Counted from the first letter of the stretch, positions 1 through 12,178 are shown. The stretch is DNA of 64,000 nucleotides from Cryptomeria japonica (GCF_030272615.1 NC_081412.1:665674352-665738351), one strand, 5' to 3'. The notes: a model not told the origin generated them from the letters alone. Numbers and translations: made by a program.

Positions 1-423
1 TTAGAGACCATCCCGACAACACAAGTCATTCTAATAACTTGAAAGGGGTACACTGATTCACAAAGTTATTTCGATCAATTATTCTCATCGGACTTGCGAC
101 GAACATAGCCCAACGAACCACAAAAATTTACGACAAGGTTGTTGTACATGCGACGTTGTTTTCATCCAAATGACAACGAAGGTTTCCTCCACCTCGTTGG
201 AAAATGGACGACAGTTGGGTCAATTTTATGACAAACAACACAAACATTTTCTTGGGTGTTGACCGACGATTCTGGGTTGTGGTTTCGACGTACAAGAATT
301 GGTCGTCACAGCGATGCAATTCCAATGACGAAATTTAAGCCAAGGTTTCATCAGTAAGTCGATAATAGTTTGTCGATATGTCACCAAACATTTGTCAAAA
401 TTTGTAGTCAAATACAGTAGTGC
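1..423 (-). mobile_element. Possible CACTA-type DNA transposon terminus (partial)
   Basis: This stretch is much richer in CpG than its surroundings and has many short copies of CGAC/GTCG-containing motifs such as TCGACAA and CGACGAA. It ends with CAGTAGTG at 416-423, which read from the other strand starts CACTACTG, the form of a CACTA (EnSpm) terminal inverted repeat followed by subterminal repeats. No transposase and no opposite end are visible, so the element would extend left of the window. The short reading frames here resemble nothing I recognise. The call rests only on the terminus and subterminal composition. Confidence 0.25.
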
Positions 424-2049
424 GATCATAGAATATTATTTTATAATATGAGATTTATAAGAGTCTTGTTAATTTTTTTGGTTTATAATTACAACTTTAC
501 AAATTAGAAGTCTATATGTGGGGGTAAATAGCTCCACTACTACAATATGTACACGTGATTAATTCCTTCTTGCTTGGATAGAATGGATGAAAAAGTATAT
601 GAATGGATAAGCTACGTGGATGGACCCGACCTCCTATAGCCAACCAGACAGTGCCTTGTTGCTAACTGGAGGTCCATAGCCCCAACAAGTATATTGTCCT
701 AGTTCCTATCAGATATTGCTCTATTGTCAGACAAGTGTCTATAGCCTCGATATATTTATCTACATCACCTGCTTTTGATTTTTTATTTTTTTATTTCTTA
801 CATATAGCCTTAGCATTCACTCCCATCATTCTTCAAAGAATGCCTTAAAGGTGCTTTTGCAAGTTAGGAATCGAGGTGGTCATAGGATCTTCCTTTAGTT
901 TTTTCACTTATTCCACCATATATAACTTTTCCAAACAAGAACTCATATGAGTATTGAATATGAATTTATGCTAAGGATTCACAAAGATTCATTTGTACAT
1001 GACAGGACATTCTAATAAAATAAAATAAAATCTCCAATTATAAAATTGAGAAAAATCACAAAGAAGGAAGTAAACCTTATATCTTAAAATAATATTAAAT
1101 GCATCTATTCTCTCCTTTCCCAAAGTGTTCAATTTACATCATCTCTAGTGTCATGCAAAGGAATATTTGCATTGGGAATCTATCCTCCTTGAGGTTTCTA
1201 TTATGCGTCACCTTCTCCTAAGAATGAATTCTTGCCAAAATTAACTATAAGAATAAAGGCAAACTCATGCAAAAAAAAGTTGTCCTACATATAAAATAAG
1301 ACCTCTACCAACCTTGAGAGCATTCCAAAATTGAGCCCAACTAATAAAGCATCAAGATATGTGGAACTAGAGATTCAAAATTTACCTCTATAGGTGAAGG
1401 TTGTCCTCGCGAGTCACCAAAACTATAGATCCCTCTATAGAAATCGATCTTCCAACCTCCTTGCAAAATTTTTTAAGCAATCAACATCCTTTCCCTTTTT
1501 GGGAAAAGTGGACCCCCTTTAATACTCAATGGATGGCTACATTAATTTGGAGTTTGGACTAGTTTGGACCTAGTCCCCGCCCATTCTCCATGTGTCGCAT
1601 CTACAAAGAATTCAAGCTATGTTGCAGGTCCTCTTTTGAGAATCCTTGCTCGTTCGCCACATGTCACATTCATAGGAAGGCTTCACTAAAAGGGCCCAAA
1701 ACGTAACAAGGAACCCGCAGAATCTCCATGTACGTTGACCATATCTCCACCTCAACGGGTAATGATTCTTGGTTGTTAAGGTTACGATGGTCATGGAGAA
1801 TGAATGATGGGAATAATGAAGTACAAGAGGAGCATGCATTAATCAAAAAAATATTTTGAGGTGTTTTGGAATCAAGAGGATCGCAAGAATAACAGAAGTG
1901 GTTAACCTCGTAATTATGATTAAAGCACAAATGTTTTCCATATCAAAAAACAAGAATGAATCCATGGCCTGAAATTCACCAACACAGAAGCAGTTGGCAG
2001 CGCTATCTGGGCCTAGTTCCCATAAGGTTTTCATGCCAATTGGAAATAT
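424..2049. other. AT-rich intergenic DNA, no recognisable gene
   Basis: No domain, splice structure or repeat boundary can be supported here. Overlapping minus-strand reading frames around 1612-2049 are short, low in complexity and match no family I know. The right edge borders the inverted-repeat arm that begins near 2050. Confidence 0.5.
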
Positions 2050-2093
2050 TATTGGAAGAGAGATTATAAAAGCCATAGAGTGATAGATGTAAA
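2050..2093 (+). repeat. Outer segment of left arm of a large inverted repeat
   Basis: About 44 bp here are the imperfect reverse complement of roughly 11393-11440. The arm resumes at 10221 after the copia element E1, whose target duplication GTAAA is at 2089-2093. Similarity fades left of about 2050, so that edge is approximate. Confidence 0.75.
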
Positions 2094-2846
2094 TGTTACC
2101 TTTGTTATGCTGCATTGTCCTTGATGACAAAAAGGTTTTGGTGACTATATAGCTTTATCTCTATGAATAGTGGACAAGTGTAAGCAGATTAATTTTTGGT
2201 ATTCATTGATAGTGAAACTTTTTGTGGAAGAGAAGAAGGTAGGTTCAGTGACCAGTGGTTCTTCAAATTCGCATTGTGGTATTTTTTGATTTAATAATCG
2301 ACAGGTATGAATGCTTCAGATGGTAATATTTTATGGCTAATTTTGTGGGGATTTCTCGCAATTGTTTTAGCATCAAATTGTCAAATTGTTATTTTTGCAG
2401 TATGTTTTGTGAAACCGTGAGGGGTAAAAAGTAAAAAAGGAAGTGAAAGAAAAAAGAAAGAAAGATAAAAGTGTTTTCTCTTGTCAAACCATGAAGGGTA
2501 AAAAGTAAAATGGAAGTGAAAGAAGAAAAAAAAATAGAAAGATAAAAGTGTTTACTCTTCTATTTTAAAAAAAAAATGAAAAAGATGGTCCCGAGTATTT
2601 TTCCAGTTATCAAAAATGCAAAGATTAAAAATATCTTTCTTGCTACTATATTCTTCCAAAGAAATAATCACAAGTAATTTTTTTTGAAACAAAAATTGGG
2701 AAAAGGAAAGAAGTATTTCTAAAGAGATCCTATGCAGTACATTTATTTTGGTGATAAATTTTTATTAACTCCAACCTAAGTTAGGGTTTGGTAACCCTAC
2801 TCAAGGATGAACACACAAAACAGTTTTATTCCGGTTGTGATTCAGT

Positions 2847-2855
2847 TATATAAAA
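2847..2855 (+). promoter_or_regulatory. TATA box in E1 5' LTR
   Basis: TATATAAAA, preserved at 9476-9484 in the 3' LTR. It lies about half way along the LTR, a reasonable place for the U3 promoter. Inferred from sequence only. Confidence 0.5.
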
Positions 2856-3538
2856 CCCATATTACAGTTTGGGAACCTGATTTTGGAGCGTGGTCAAGGA
2901 AGAAGTTTTGTTAGTTGGTTTTGCTTGATGAAGGATAGATCTCTTGAATATAACAGGGTGTAACAAAAAAAATAGAGATGGCGGTGATAGACCATCTTTT
3001 GTATTAATCTTGTTCAGTGATTGACAAGTTGAGAGTTGCATAATATGATGCACTTCTGAATTTATCAGTGCTCGTAATTGGAGATATTTTCTTGATATCA
3101 TTTGTGACATAGGGGTCGGTGCTCCTTGAAGTTTGAGACTTCTAAATACAGTGTAAGGAGTGGGTGCTTCTTGAGATAATAAAATATTCTTTTATCGAGT
3201 GGTTTTTCTACCCCAAGAGGGTTTTCCACTCATGAAAATCTGTGTTGTGTGCTAATCCACTTTATGTGTTCCATTAGATGAATGCTCTGATACATTTATT
3301 TATGCTTCATTGTTGTTCTACAAAATTTTAATTCTTTATGTTGGTCACTTTGTTTTTTAATTAATTCTACCAGTCATAATTTGATGCTTTGACAAGTTCA
3401 ATAAGAAGCATATCAAGATTACTCAATTATATATATTGTTTAATCAGAAATACATGCTTCGATACAAGTTAGGGTGTCATATGTGTGTTAAAAGAGTTTT
3501 CGAAAGTAAGAAAAAATTAAAGAGAGTTAAATTGATTA

Positions 3539-3572
3539 TTGACTCTGATTCACCCCCCCCTCTCAGAGTCAA
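3539..3572 (+). promoter_or_regulatory. U5 hairpin with C-rich loop, E1
   Basis: A perfect 10-bp stem, TTGACTCTGA at 3539-3548 and TCAGAGTCAA at 3563-3572, encloses a 14-nt loop of the form TTCAC(n)TC. It sits 13 bp before the LTR end and 15 bp before the primer-binding site. The 3' LTR keeps it at 10168-10202. Related hairpins with different stems occur in E2, N and E3. Confidence 0.7.
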
Positions 3573-3587
3573 TCCACTTCCAACAAG

Positions 3588-3599
3588 TGGTATCAGAGC
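3588..3599 (+). other. E1 primer-binding site (tRNA-iMet)
   Basis: TGGTATCAGAGC, complementary to the 3' end of plant initiator tRNA-Met, two bases after the LTR end (spacer AG). Confidence 0.93.
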
Positions 3600-3660
3600 G
3601 TAGGGTCCCATCTTTTAGGTCTATCCTAGGGATTGTTCCTGGTCTTTTGGAAGTCTTGTC

Positions 3661-5329
3661 ATGGCTTATTCACAAGAAGGTGCCTCTCTTTCAAGAGCTC
3701 CCCTCTTTGATGGCACAAATTATGTGTTTTGGAAGATCAAAATGGAAACTTACTTGATCTCTGTTGATGTAAATGTGTGGAACATTGTTATCACAAAATA
3801 TGTTGTTCCTAATGCTATTCCTTCAGATCCTGATGCTAAATCTCAGTATGAGTTAAATGCTAGAGCAAAACATGCTCTCTTGTGTGGTCTTACCAAGGAT
3901 GTGTTTTATGCATTGTGCATCTGCTCATGAAATATGGAGCAAGCTTGAAACTGTTTATCAAGGTGATGCAAAGGTCAAAGAATCTAAAATTCTCACACTC
4001 AAGAATCAGTTTGAGTCATTGAGAATGAAAGAAGATGAGACTATTGCAAATTATTTTCTTAGAATTGATGAAGTTGTGAATTCAAGAAGGGGTCTTGGTG
4101 AAAATGTTGATGAAAAAGATGTTGTCAGAAAGGTTATTAGAACTTTACTTCCTAAATTTGAAACTAAGGTGTCAACTTTAGAAGAAAAGAAAAGCTTTTC
4201 AACTATGTCTCTTGACAGCCTACAAAGCATACTCACAGCCTATGAAATGAGGATAGGTAGTAATCCTTCTAGGTCTAAAGAAACTGCATTTAAAGTAGAA
4301 AAGAAGGAGGAACTAGATAGTGAGTCTGAACTTTCAGATGCTATAGAAGCTTTGCTAGTTAGAAAGTTAAAAAAGAAGTATAAGGGAAAATTACCCTTCA
4401 AATGTTTTAATTGCGGCAAAGCTGGGCACTTTGCTGCTCAATGTCCCCTGAGTGATCAAAATAATGAAGAAGAAAAACCAGAAAAAGTATTCAAAATGAA
4501 AAAATGGAACTCTAAAAAGAAATTCAATCCTTTTCAGAAAAAGAAGAGTCTTTTTATTAAAGAAGATTCTGAAAATGATTCAGATGACTCACCTTGTGAA
4601 GGTGATGAAACCTTGTTTATGGCTGCAATAGAAACTTCCTCAAAGAAAGATTTAAATAACATATCAGTAGATCAATCTGATGATTTAGATCAAGGTGAAA
4701 TTGATCTTGAAGGAGAGTTACTGTGTGCTCTCAAAGAAATCAAAAGGTTTAAGAAACTTGTAGCTTCTCATGAAAGTGAAAAACAGATTTTACAAATTGA
4801 ATTAAAAGATTCAAAGCAAACAGTTGAGGATCTGAAAGTCTTACTTGCTGATAGTGAATTGAAAGTTAACATTTTGGAACAACAAAGTAGTTCTTTACAT
4901 AAGCAGATTGAGCAGTATGAAAGTACCTTGCATTTGAATGAAATCTTAAGCAAACAAAAACAATGCCAGAATTTGACAGGTATAGGTTTTGATAGTGCTG
5001 AATCATCAAAACAAATTACTAAACTTGCAAACAAAAAACAATTTCAGGCCTACAACAGAATGACTCCTTTTAGGCTTGGGTTCTTTCATGGTTACTGTTT
5101 TTACTGCAACAAGTTTGGCCATAAGGTTAACACTTGCAAATTTTTGCAACATAGAACTTCTATGTTTGGACATAATCAAGCCTCTGGTTTTCCAAATACT
5201 GTGAAGTGCATTAAGTGTAACTTCTTTGGACATACTTCTTCTCAATCCAAGTCAAAGGAAAAAATTCATAAGGTGTGGAAACCAAAGTTTGTCCCTAGTT
5301 CTGAACAGTCTATGATAGTGCAAACTGCA
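3661..5329 (+). pseudogene. E1 gag (frameshifted)
   Basis: The nucleocapsid precursor would package element RNA into cytoplasmic virus-like particles. The first ATG after the primer-binding site, at 3661, opens a frame with the copia gag opening FDGTNYVFWK. That frame ends near 3930. The rest continues in the next frame from about 3920, so a one-base shift lies near 3905-3925. Further on are a UBN2-type gag core, a CCHC knuckle (4403-4444), an acidic and charged stretch, a coiled coil (about 4690-4960), a second CCHC knuckle (5096-5137) and a third, imperfect one (about 5209-5240). The extra knuckle and coiled coil make it longer than most copia gags and fit the Sirevirus type. It reads straight into protease without its own stop. 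Confidence 0.9.
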
Positions 5330-8300
5330 TTTCTTTCAAGTAAAAAGTCATTGTGGGTGTTGGACAGTGGCTGTTCACACCATATGACAGGAGACAGAAA
5401 TAAATTCCTTCATTTTGAAAACTTTGATGGAGGTTTTGTAAGATTTGGTGATAATTCAGGAGCCTTTGTCAGAGGTAAAGGCACATTACTGCTAAATGAT
5501 AACACTCCTATTCATGATGTTTATTTTGTTGAAGGATTAAAACACAATTTGTTGAGTGTCAGTAAAATTTGTGACAGTGGTTATAATGTATCTTTTAGTT
5601 CTCAAGGTTCTGCTATCAAAAATAAATCTGGTAAAATTGTTGCTACTGGTTTGAGGACTATTGGGAATGTTTACAATTTACTTGACTCCACAGATTATGA
5701 AAATAATGTAGGTATGTGTCTTATGGGTCAAGTAGAAGAAAATTGGTTATGGCACAAGCACTTGGGACATGTAAACTCTGATAATCTAGTTCGAATCAGC
5801 AAGAACCAGAATGTCAGAGGTTTACCCATCTTGAGCAAACCATTAAATATTGTGTGCAAAGAGTGTTTGAAAGGTAAACAGACAAAAGTATCTTTTAAAT
5901 CTAAAGAACACTCTTCTACTAGTCCTTTACAACTTGTTCATATAGATTTATGTGGTCCAACAAGGACACAATCCATCAATGGTGAAAAATAATTCATGCT
6001 CTTTGTGGATGATTATACAAGAATGGTATGGGTCACTTTTCTCAAACATAAATCTGAAGCATTTGACAGATTTAAAATTTTTAGGAAAATGGTTGAACGT
6101 GAAACTGATTTAAAACTTAAATGTTTAAGATCAGACAAGGGTGGTGAATTTACATCACAGGAATTTGTTGATTATTGTGAAAAACATGGCATTAAAAGAC
6201 AGTATGCTGCTGCTCGAACACCTCAACAAAATGGGGTGGTTGAGAGGAAAAACAGAACAGTCAAAGAGATGGCTCGCACAATGCTTAATGAGGCAAATCT
6301 GCCAGACAGATATTGGAAAGAATCTGTTCACACAGCTGTTTATATTCTGAATCGTGTGCAAATTAGGGTAAAATCTACTTTTACTCCTTATGAACTCTGG
6401 TATGGTAAAGCTGCTTCAATTAAGTATTTCAAGATTTTTGGGTGCAAGTGTTATATAAAAAGAGATGAAGAGAATCTAGGAAGCTTTGATGCTAAGACTG
6501 ATGAGGGCATATTTCTTGGATATTCTACTCATAGCAAAACTTATAGGTGTTTCAATAATAGATTGAACAAAATTGTTGAAACTGTTAATGTAAGATTTGA
6601 TGAGCAATTCTTTCTAAGTGATGGTATGCAGGATGTTGAAGAGGATATACCAATAAGACTGGAACAAGTTTCTAAATCTGCTGAAGCAGAAATTACAAAT
6701 GAGAAGAGTCCTCCATCAAGTCCTAAAGCAGAAAATCTTTTACATACACCCTCTAGAATCATTACTAAAAGACATCCTCAAAGTCAAATTATTGGTGAAA
6801 TAGATGCAGGAATCTTGACTAGGAGAAGAGCAAGAATTGGTGAACAAGCTCAAATGGCTGAGCATTACTGTCTGGTAACTGATTTTGAACCTAAGTCTAT
6901 TTCTGAAGCTCTTATTAATGATTGTTGGCTGAATGCAATGCAAGATGAAATCAATCAAATAGAAAAGAATAAAACCTGGGAACTAGTGCCTAGACCAGAT
7001 GATAAAAATGTTATAGGGGGTAAATGGATTTTCAGAAATAAACTTGATGAATCTGGTAAAGTTGTTAGGAATAAAGCACGCTTTGTGTGTAAAGGCTATG
7101 CACAACAAGAAGGTGTAGATTTTGGTGAAACATTTGCACCTGTTGCTAGGCTAGAGTCAATACGAATATTTCTGGCATACTCCTGTTATAAAATTTTTAA
7201 AATTTATCAAATGGATGTTAAAACAACATTCCTAAATGGTTATCTTGATGAAGAGGTATATATGGAACAGCCAGAAGGGTTTGTCTCTGCAGATAAACCT
7301 GATTATGTATACAGGTTGAAAAAGGCTCTATATGGTCTTAAACAAGCTCCAAGAGCTTGGTACTCCAGGTTAGATGCTCACCTTACAGCAAATGGATTTA
7401 CTAGAGGTGGAGTTGACAGTAACTTATATGTCAAAGTTGAAGGTAATGATATTTTACTTGTTGAGGTCTATGTGGATGATATCATTTTTGGCTGCAATAA
7501 TGATTCTTTATCCAAAAAAATTTCAAAACTCATGGAATCTGAATTTGAAATGTCCATGTTGGGTGAATTAACCTTCTTTCTTGGTCTTCAAGTAATGCAG
7601 CTTGAACAAGGCATTTTTTTATCACAAACCAAATATGCAAAAGAAATGCTAAAGAAGTTTAATATGATAGATTGCAAACCTGTTAGTACTCCAATGGAGA
7701 CTAGCTGTAAATTAACCAAGGCAGATGACTCACCTGAAGTCAATCAATCTGAGTACAGATCAATGATAGGCAGCTTACTTTATTTAACTGCATCTAGGCC
7801 TAATTTAATGCATGCAGTCTGTTTGGTTTCACGATTTCAATCTGCCCCTAAACAATCTCATTTGATAGCTGTGAAAAGAATTTTAAATTACATTCAAGGT
7901 ACTTTAGACTATGGTTTATGGTATCCATGAAATAATGATTTTACTCTTGTTGGTTTTACGGATGCTGACTGGGCTGGCTGTGTAGATGATAGAAAAAGCA
8001 CCAGTGGTGCAGCTTTCTTCCTAGGAGATCGTCTTGTTGCCTGGCATAGCAAAAAGCAAGAATGTGTCACTTTATCAACTACAGAATCTGAGTATATTGC
8101 CGCAACAACTTGTTGTACCCAATTAATCTGGATGTCTTATCAACTTGCTGATATGGGTATTACAGTAAACAAGACAATCTCTATTTTTTTTGATAACACT
8201 AGTGCCATAAATCTTTCTAAAAATCCTATTATGCACTCACGCACTAAACATGTTGCAATAAAGTTACATTTTCTATGTGAACAGGTGTTAGCTAATGAAT

Positions 8301-8425
8301 TTCAACTTTTATATGTGCCTTCCCAGGCACAAGTGGCTGACATTTTCAGAAAGGCTCTATCTAAAGAAGTATTTGAACATTTCAGAGACAGGTTGGGAGT
8401 TATCTCTCAATCTATTCTTGCTTAA
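5330..8425 (+). pseudogene. E1 pol: protease, integrase, RT, RNase H (two nonsense codons)
   Basis: One frame continuing from gag. The protease has its catalytic DSG at 5363. A GAG-pre-integrase HHCC zinc region lies at about 5750-5870, then the DDE integrase core with the [14 protein letters not shown] and [10 protein letters not shown] motifs. RT has YVDD at 7469-7480, and RNase H with DADW and STTESEY motifs runs to 8425. A TAA at 5990-5992 interrupts integrase where relatives have tyrosine, and a TGA at 7928-7930 precedes RNase H, probably from CGA. All catalytic motifs I can see are otherwise present, so the two stops and the gag frameshift are the only obvious defects. Such products copy element RNA to cDNA in particles and integrate it in the nucleus. 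Confidence 0.95.
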
Positions 8426-8514
8426 TATCTTGCATTCTATGAGGGGGAGCATCACTCTCCCCAAGTTTTTCCCTTTGTCCTTGAGACAAAAAGGGGGAGA
8501 AGACAGTTGTTCTT

Positions 8515-8608
8515 ACAGGTTATTCTAAAGTTTCACAGTTGGAATTACAGGTTATTCTGAGTTTCACAGATAGTTGGAATTACAAGTTGTTCTAAGGTTT
8601 CACAAATT
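8515..8608 (+). repeat. Three imperfect tandem copies of a ~32-bp unit
   Basis: Units at 8515-8546, 8547-8581 and 8582-8608 share the pattern ACAGGTTATTCTRAGTTTCACA followed by GGAATT, the last copy being shortened. They lie in the untranslated region between pol and the 3' LTR of E1, between purine-rich tracts at about 8440 and 8489 and the real polypurine tract. Confidence 0.8.
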
Positions 8609-8710
8609 AATTGGCAGTTTACTCAGGTGGTATTTATGGTATCATGATGTTGTTTCTAGCAGTTAATGATGGTTCAGTTTTATGATGGTTCAGTTTTTGC
8701 CATCAAGGAC

Positions 8711-8720
8711 AAAGGGGGAG
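8711..8720 (+). other. E1 polypurine tract
   Basis: AAAGGGGGAG just before the 3' LTR, where plus-strand DNA synthesis would be primed. Similar purine tracts occur upstream at about 8440 and 8489-8503. Confidence 0.88.
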
Positions 8721-8722
8721 TT

Positions 8723-10215
8723 TGTTACCTTTGTTATGCTGCATTGTCCTTGATGACAAAAAGGTTTTGGTGACTATATAGCTTTATCTCTATGAATAGT
8801 GGACAGGTGTAAGCAGATTAATTTTTGGTATTCATTGATAGTGAAACTTTTTGTGGAAGAGAAGAAGGTAGGTTCAGTGACCAGTGGTTCGTCAAATTCG
8901 CATTGTGGTATTTTTTGATTTAATAATCTACTGGTATGAATGCTTCAGATGGTAATATTTTATGGCTAATTTTGTGGGGATTTCTCGCAATTGTTTTAGC
9001 ATCAAATTGTCAAATTGTTATTTTTGCAGTATGTTTTGTGAAACCGTGAGGGGTAAAAAGTAAAAAAGGAAGTGAAAGAAAAAAGAAAGAAAGATAAAAG
9101 TGTTTTCTCTTGTCAAACCATGAAGGGTAAAAAGTAAAATGGAAGTGAAAGAAGAAAAAAAAATAGAAAGATAAAAGTGTTTACTCTTCTATTTTAAAAA
9201 AAAAATGAAAAAGATGGTCCCGAGTATTTTTCCAGTTATCAAAAATGCAAAGATTAAAAATATCTTTCTTGCTACTATATTCTTCCAAAGAAATAATCAC
9301 AAGTAATTTTTTTTGAAACAAAAATTGGGAAAAGGAAAGAAGTATTTCTAAAGAGATCCTATGCAGTACATTTATTTTGGTGATAAATTTTTATTAACTC
9401 CAACCTAAGTTAGGGTTTGGTAACCCTACTCAAGGATGAACACACAAAACAGTTTTATTCCGGTTGTGATTCAGTTATATAAAACCCGTATTACAGTTTG
9501 GGAACTTGATTTTGGAGCGTGGTCAAGGAAGAAGTTTTGTTAGTTGGTTTTGCTTGATGAAGGATAGATCTCTTGAATATAACAGGGTGTAACAAAAAAA
9601 ATAGAGATGGCGGTGATAGACCATCTTTTGTATTAATCTTGTTCAGTGATTGACAAGTTGAGAGTTGCATAATATGATGCACTTCTGAATTTATCAGTGC
9701 TCATAATTGGAGATATTTTCTTGATATCATTTGTGACATAGGGGTCGGTGCTCCTTGAAGTTTGAGACTTCTAAATACAGTGCAAGGAGTGGGTGCTTCT
9801 TGAGATAATAAAATATTCTTTTATCGAGTGGTTTTTCTACCCCAAGAGGGTTTTCCACTCATGAAAATCTGTGTTGTGTGCTAATCCACTTTATGTGTTC
9901 CATTAGATGAATGCTCTGATACATTTATTTATGCTTCATTGTTGTTCTACAAAATTTTAATTCTTTATGCTGGTCACTTTGTTTTTTAATTAATTCTACC
10001 AATCATAATTTGATGCTTTGACAAGTTCAATAAGAAGCATATCAAGATTACTCAATTATATATATTGTTTAATCAGAAATACATGCTTCGATACAAGTTA
10101 GGGTGTCATATGTGTGTTAAAAGAGTTTTCCAAAGTAAGAAAAAATTAAAGAGAGTTAAATTGATTATTGACTCTGATTCACCCCCCCCCTCTCAGAGTC
10201 AATCCACTTCCAATA
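8723..10215 (+). repeat. E1 3' LTR
   Basis: Nearly identical to 2094-3585. It carries nine Cs in the hairpin loop instead of eight and ends CAATA rather than CAACA. The target duplication GTAAA follows at 10216-10220. Confidence 0.97.
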
Positions 10216-10220
10216 GTAAA

Positions 10221-10575
10221 AGGATCCTAAAAATTTCAAAGGTCTGAAGATTAAAACCTATTAGATTCTCAATTACATGATTTTTGAAGCATTCTAAATG
10301 TTATTAGTAGATCTATTTGACCTAAAAGAAGTGGTTTCAATAATTCATATGGATGTAACTGCTTTATAAGAGAAATGATAAGCCTCCCCCTTTTATTTTC
10401 TTGCATGAATTGTGATTTGCATTGGAGCCTTAGAATTATCTGTAAACTAACAGATAGTTCCTATGTCACCTTTTTGTGGCTATAAATGATACTTTGTGTC
10501 ATTCATGAATGTATGATTATTTTTCTTAATGGACGTCTTATTTCTGGTTCCTTTGTTCATGAGGTCCATGTTGAT
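10221..10575 (+). repeat. Inner segment of left arm of the large inverted repeat
   Basis: This pairs as a reverse complement with about 11048-11392 at roughly 80% identity by eye. Landmarks are a shared TCTCAATTACAT, a shared TTCATATGGATGTAAC and a shared CATTCATGAATGTATG. With 2050-2093 it makes an arm of about 400 bp, interrupted only by E1. Confidence 0.85.
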
Positions 10576-11044
10576 CCTTAAAGCTTGCAATTCATGAAAA
10601 CAACCCTTATGGGAAGTCCTATGAATGGGAGACAAATTTCACTTCACATAACAACCTTCAATATTTTAGAAGCCGACTCTTCGTTTGAAAAGGGGGTTTA
10701 GAAAAGGAGAGGAAAATGAAGCATACAAATCGAAAAACTTTGAGGAAAGGGGAAATCCAATGAATCTAGAGCTTTACAGAGGACTTGAAGTACTCTATAA
10801 GTAATATTATACTAGGAGGTACCTACTTTGTGAATTGAGCATAGTCAACCCTTCATTGTTAGGAAGACATAAAAATGAACTAAGTTACTTAGACATAAGT
10901 CATGACTTTCAAATCCTCCTATGGGAAGCACCCGTAAGGGCCAAATAAAATTGATAACCTAGCTACCCTAAATGAACAAATCCCTTTACATTGTGTTAAA
11001 CAAATGTCATCTAAAACCAATTTTCATAAAAATGGAAGAGTAAT
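10576..11044. other. Spacer between inverted-repeat arms
   Basis: About 470 bp with no recognisable coding region. If the arms belong to a foldback-type or long-TIR non-autonomous transposon, this is its unique centre. No transposase fragment was seen. Confidence 0.5.
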
Positions 11045-11440
11045 TATACATGATCCATACTTCATGAACAAAGGAACCAAAAATAAGACATCCATTAAGA
11101 AAAATAATCATACATTCATGAATGGTACGTAGTATTATTTATAGTGATAGAGGCACAGTCTATCAGATTACAAACATTGTTAAGGCTCCAATGTAGATCA
11201 TAAATCATGTAAGAAAATAAAAGGGTGAAGCTTATTAATTATCTTCTAAAGTTGTTACATCCATATGAATTATTGAAACCGCTTCCTTTAGGTCAAAGAG
11301 ATCTACTGATAACATTCAAAATGCTTCAGAAATAATGTAATTGAGAATTTGAGAGGTTTTAATCTTCAAATCTTTGAAATTCTTAGGAATAGTTTACATC
11401 TATCACTCAATGGATTTTATAATATATCTTCTAAATGATC
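11045..11440 (-). repeat. Right arm of the large inverted repeat (uninterrupted)
   Basis: Reverse complement of the left arm. At 11393-11397 it carries TTTAC, the complement of the GTAAA duplicated by E1, and the flanking bases match both sides of the E1 insertion. It therefore serves as the empty-site reference. The outer end near 11440 is approximate. Confidence 0.85.
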
Positions 11441-12178
11441 TTCAAATATATTCTATTCTCTCATCTTATTTAAAAATCCCCTCAAAAGGTTTGTTACAAA
11501 TTTTATTTAAATCTACTATAAGGTCTACTCCAAATTTGTCTTCAATCTACTGTGAGTCACCTTGAACTGTATGCTACAAATACTCTTTAAAATATAAGCT
11601 CAACAATACCATGTAAACATAAATTAGTCAACTTATGATCTCAAGGAGTGGGTCAAATAGTGGCCTTTGGCCATAACCACAATCAACAATTTCCTTCTTG
11701 AAACAAATATCTCCTAATCAATCATATTATTCTTGGAATAGCAATGACATCCAACAATTTTATCCATATGCCTTTGAGATCAATGACAATATGCTCGACA
11801 ACGAATTCCCTCTTGACATCAATGACTACAATTTTTCCAACATTGATGTGAAATGTGCTCAAATGGATAAGATACAAATAAATATATGGGAAAACATGTA
11901 AGCAAGTGTAGGTGAAGGTTAGGGGAATGAGTAAAAGATTACCCAAGATGGTGTCATTTTTTAATATGTCAGTGTGTTAGTTAAGTCATTCTCTCGAGAG
12001 GGAAATAAACTAAATGAAAATGGCATGGTTATGAATATTTCACCATTACAATATGATTTAGGTTTAATATTAATTAATAATAGATCAAATAGTTTTAGAA
12101 AATAAGAGGAAAAGAAATGATGTGTTTAATAATTGAGAACTGATAATGAAGGGTTGGAGAGAGATTAATGTGTATATC
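11441..12178. other. AT-rich DNA, no recognisable gene
   Basis: Only short reading frames of low complexity occur. I could not assign any repeat family or gene. The right border is set by the presumed poly-A tail of the LINE. Confidence 0.45.

Larger units (their letters stand above)
2094..3585 (+). repeat. E1 5' LTR
   Basis: Starts TGTTACC and ends CAACA, giving the usual TG...CA ends. It repeats almost exactly at 8723-10215. The interior holds a TATA box and, at its end, a C-rich hairpin. Confidence 0.97.
2094..10215 (+). mobile_element. E1: Ty1/copia LTR retrotransposon, Sirevirus-like, young
   Basis: Complete 8.1-kb element with two LTRs of 1492 and 1493 bp, a tRNA-iMet primer-binding site, gag-protease-integrase-RT-RNase H order (Ty1/copia) and a polypurine tract. 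It is flanked by a perfect 5-bp duplication GTAAA (2089-2093 and 10216-10220). The LTRs differ by about 12 substitutions plus one C in a poly-C run, about 0.8%, so it is the youngest element here. The long gag with a coiled coil and second zinc knuckle, the RT text around DDIIFG and repeated PPT-like tracts resemble Sireviruses (inference). One frameshift and two nonsense codons make it non-autonomous. No envelope-like gene fits in the 285 bp between pol and the PPT. Confidence 0.97.

Noticed and set aside
8426-8710. An envelope-like gene in E1, as in some Sireviruses
   Set aside because: Only 285 bp lie between the pol stop and the polypurine tract, and they hold tandem repeats rather than a reading frame.
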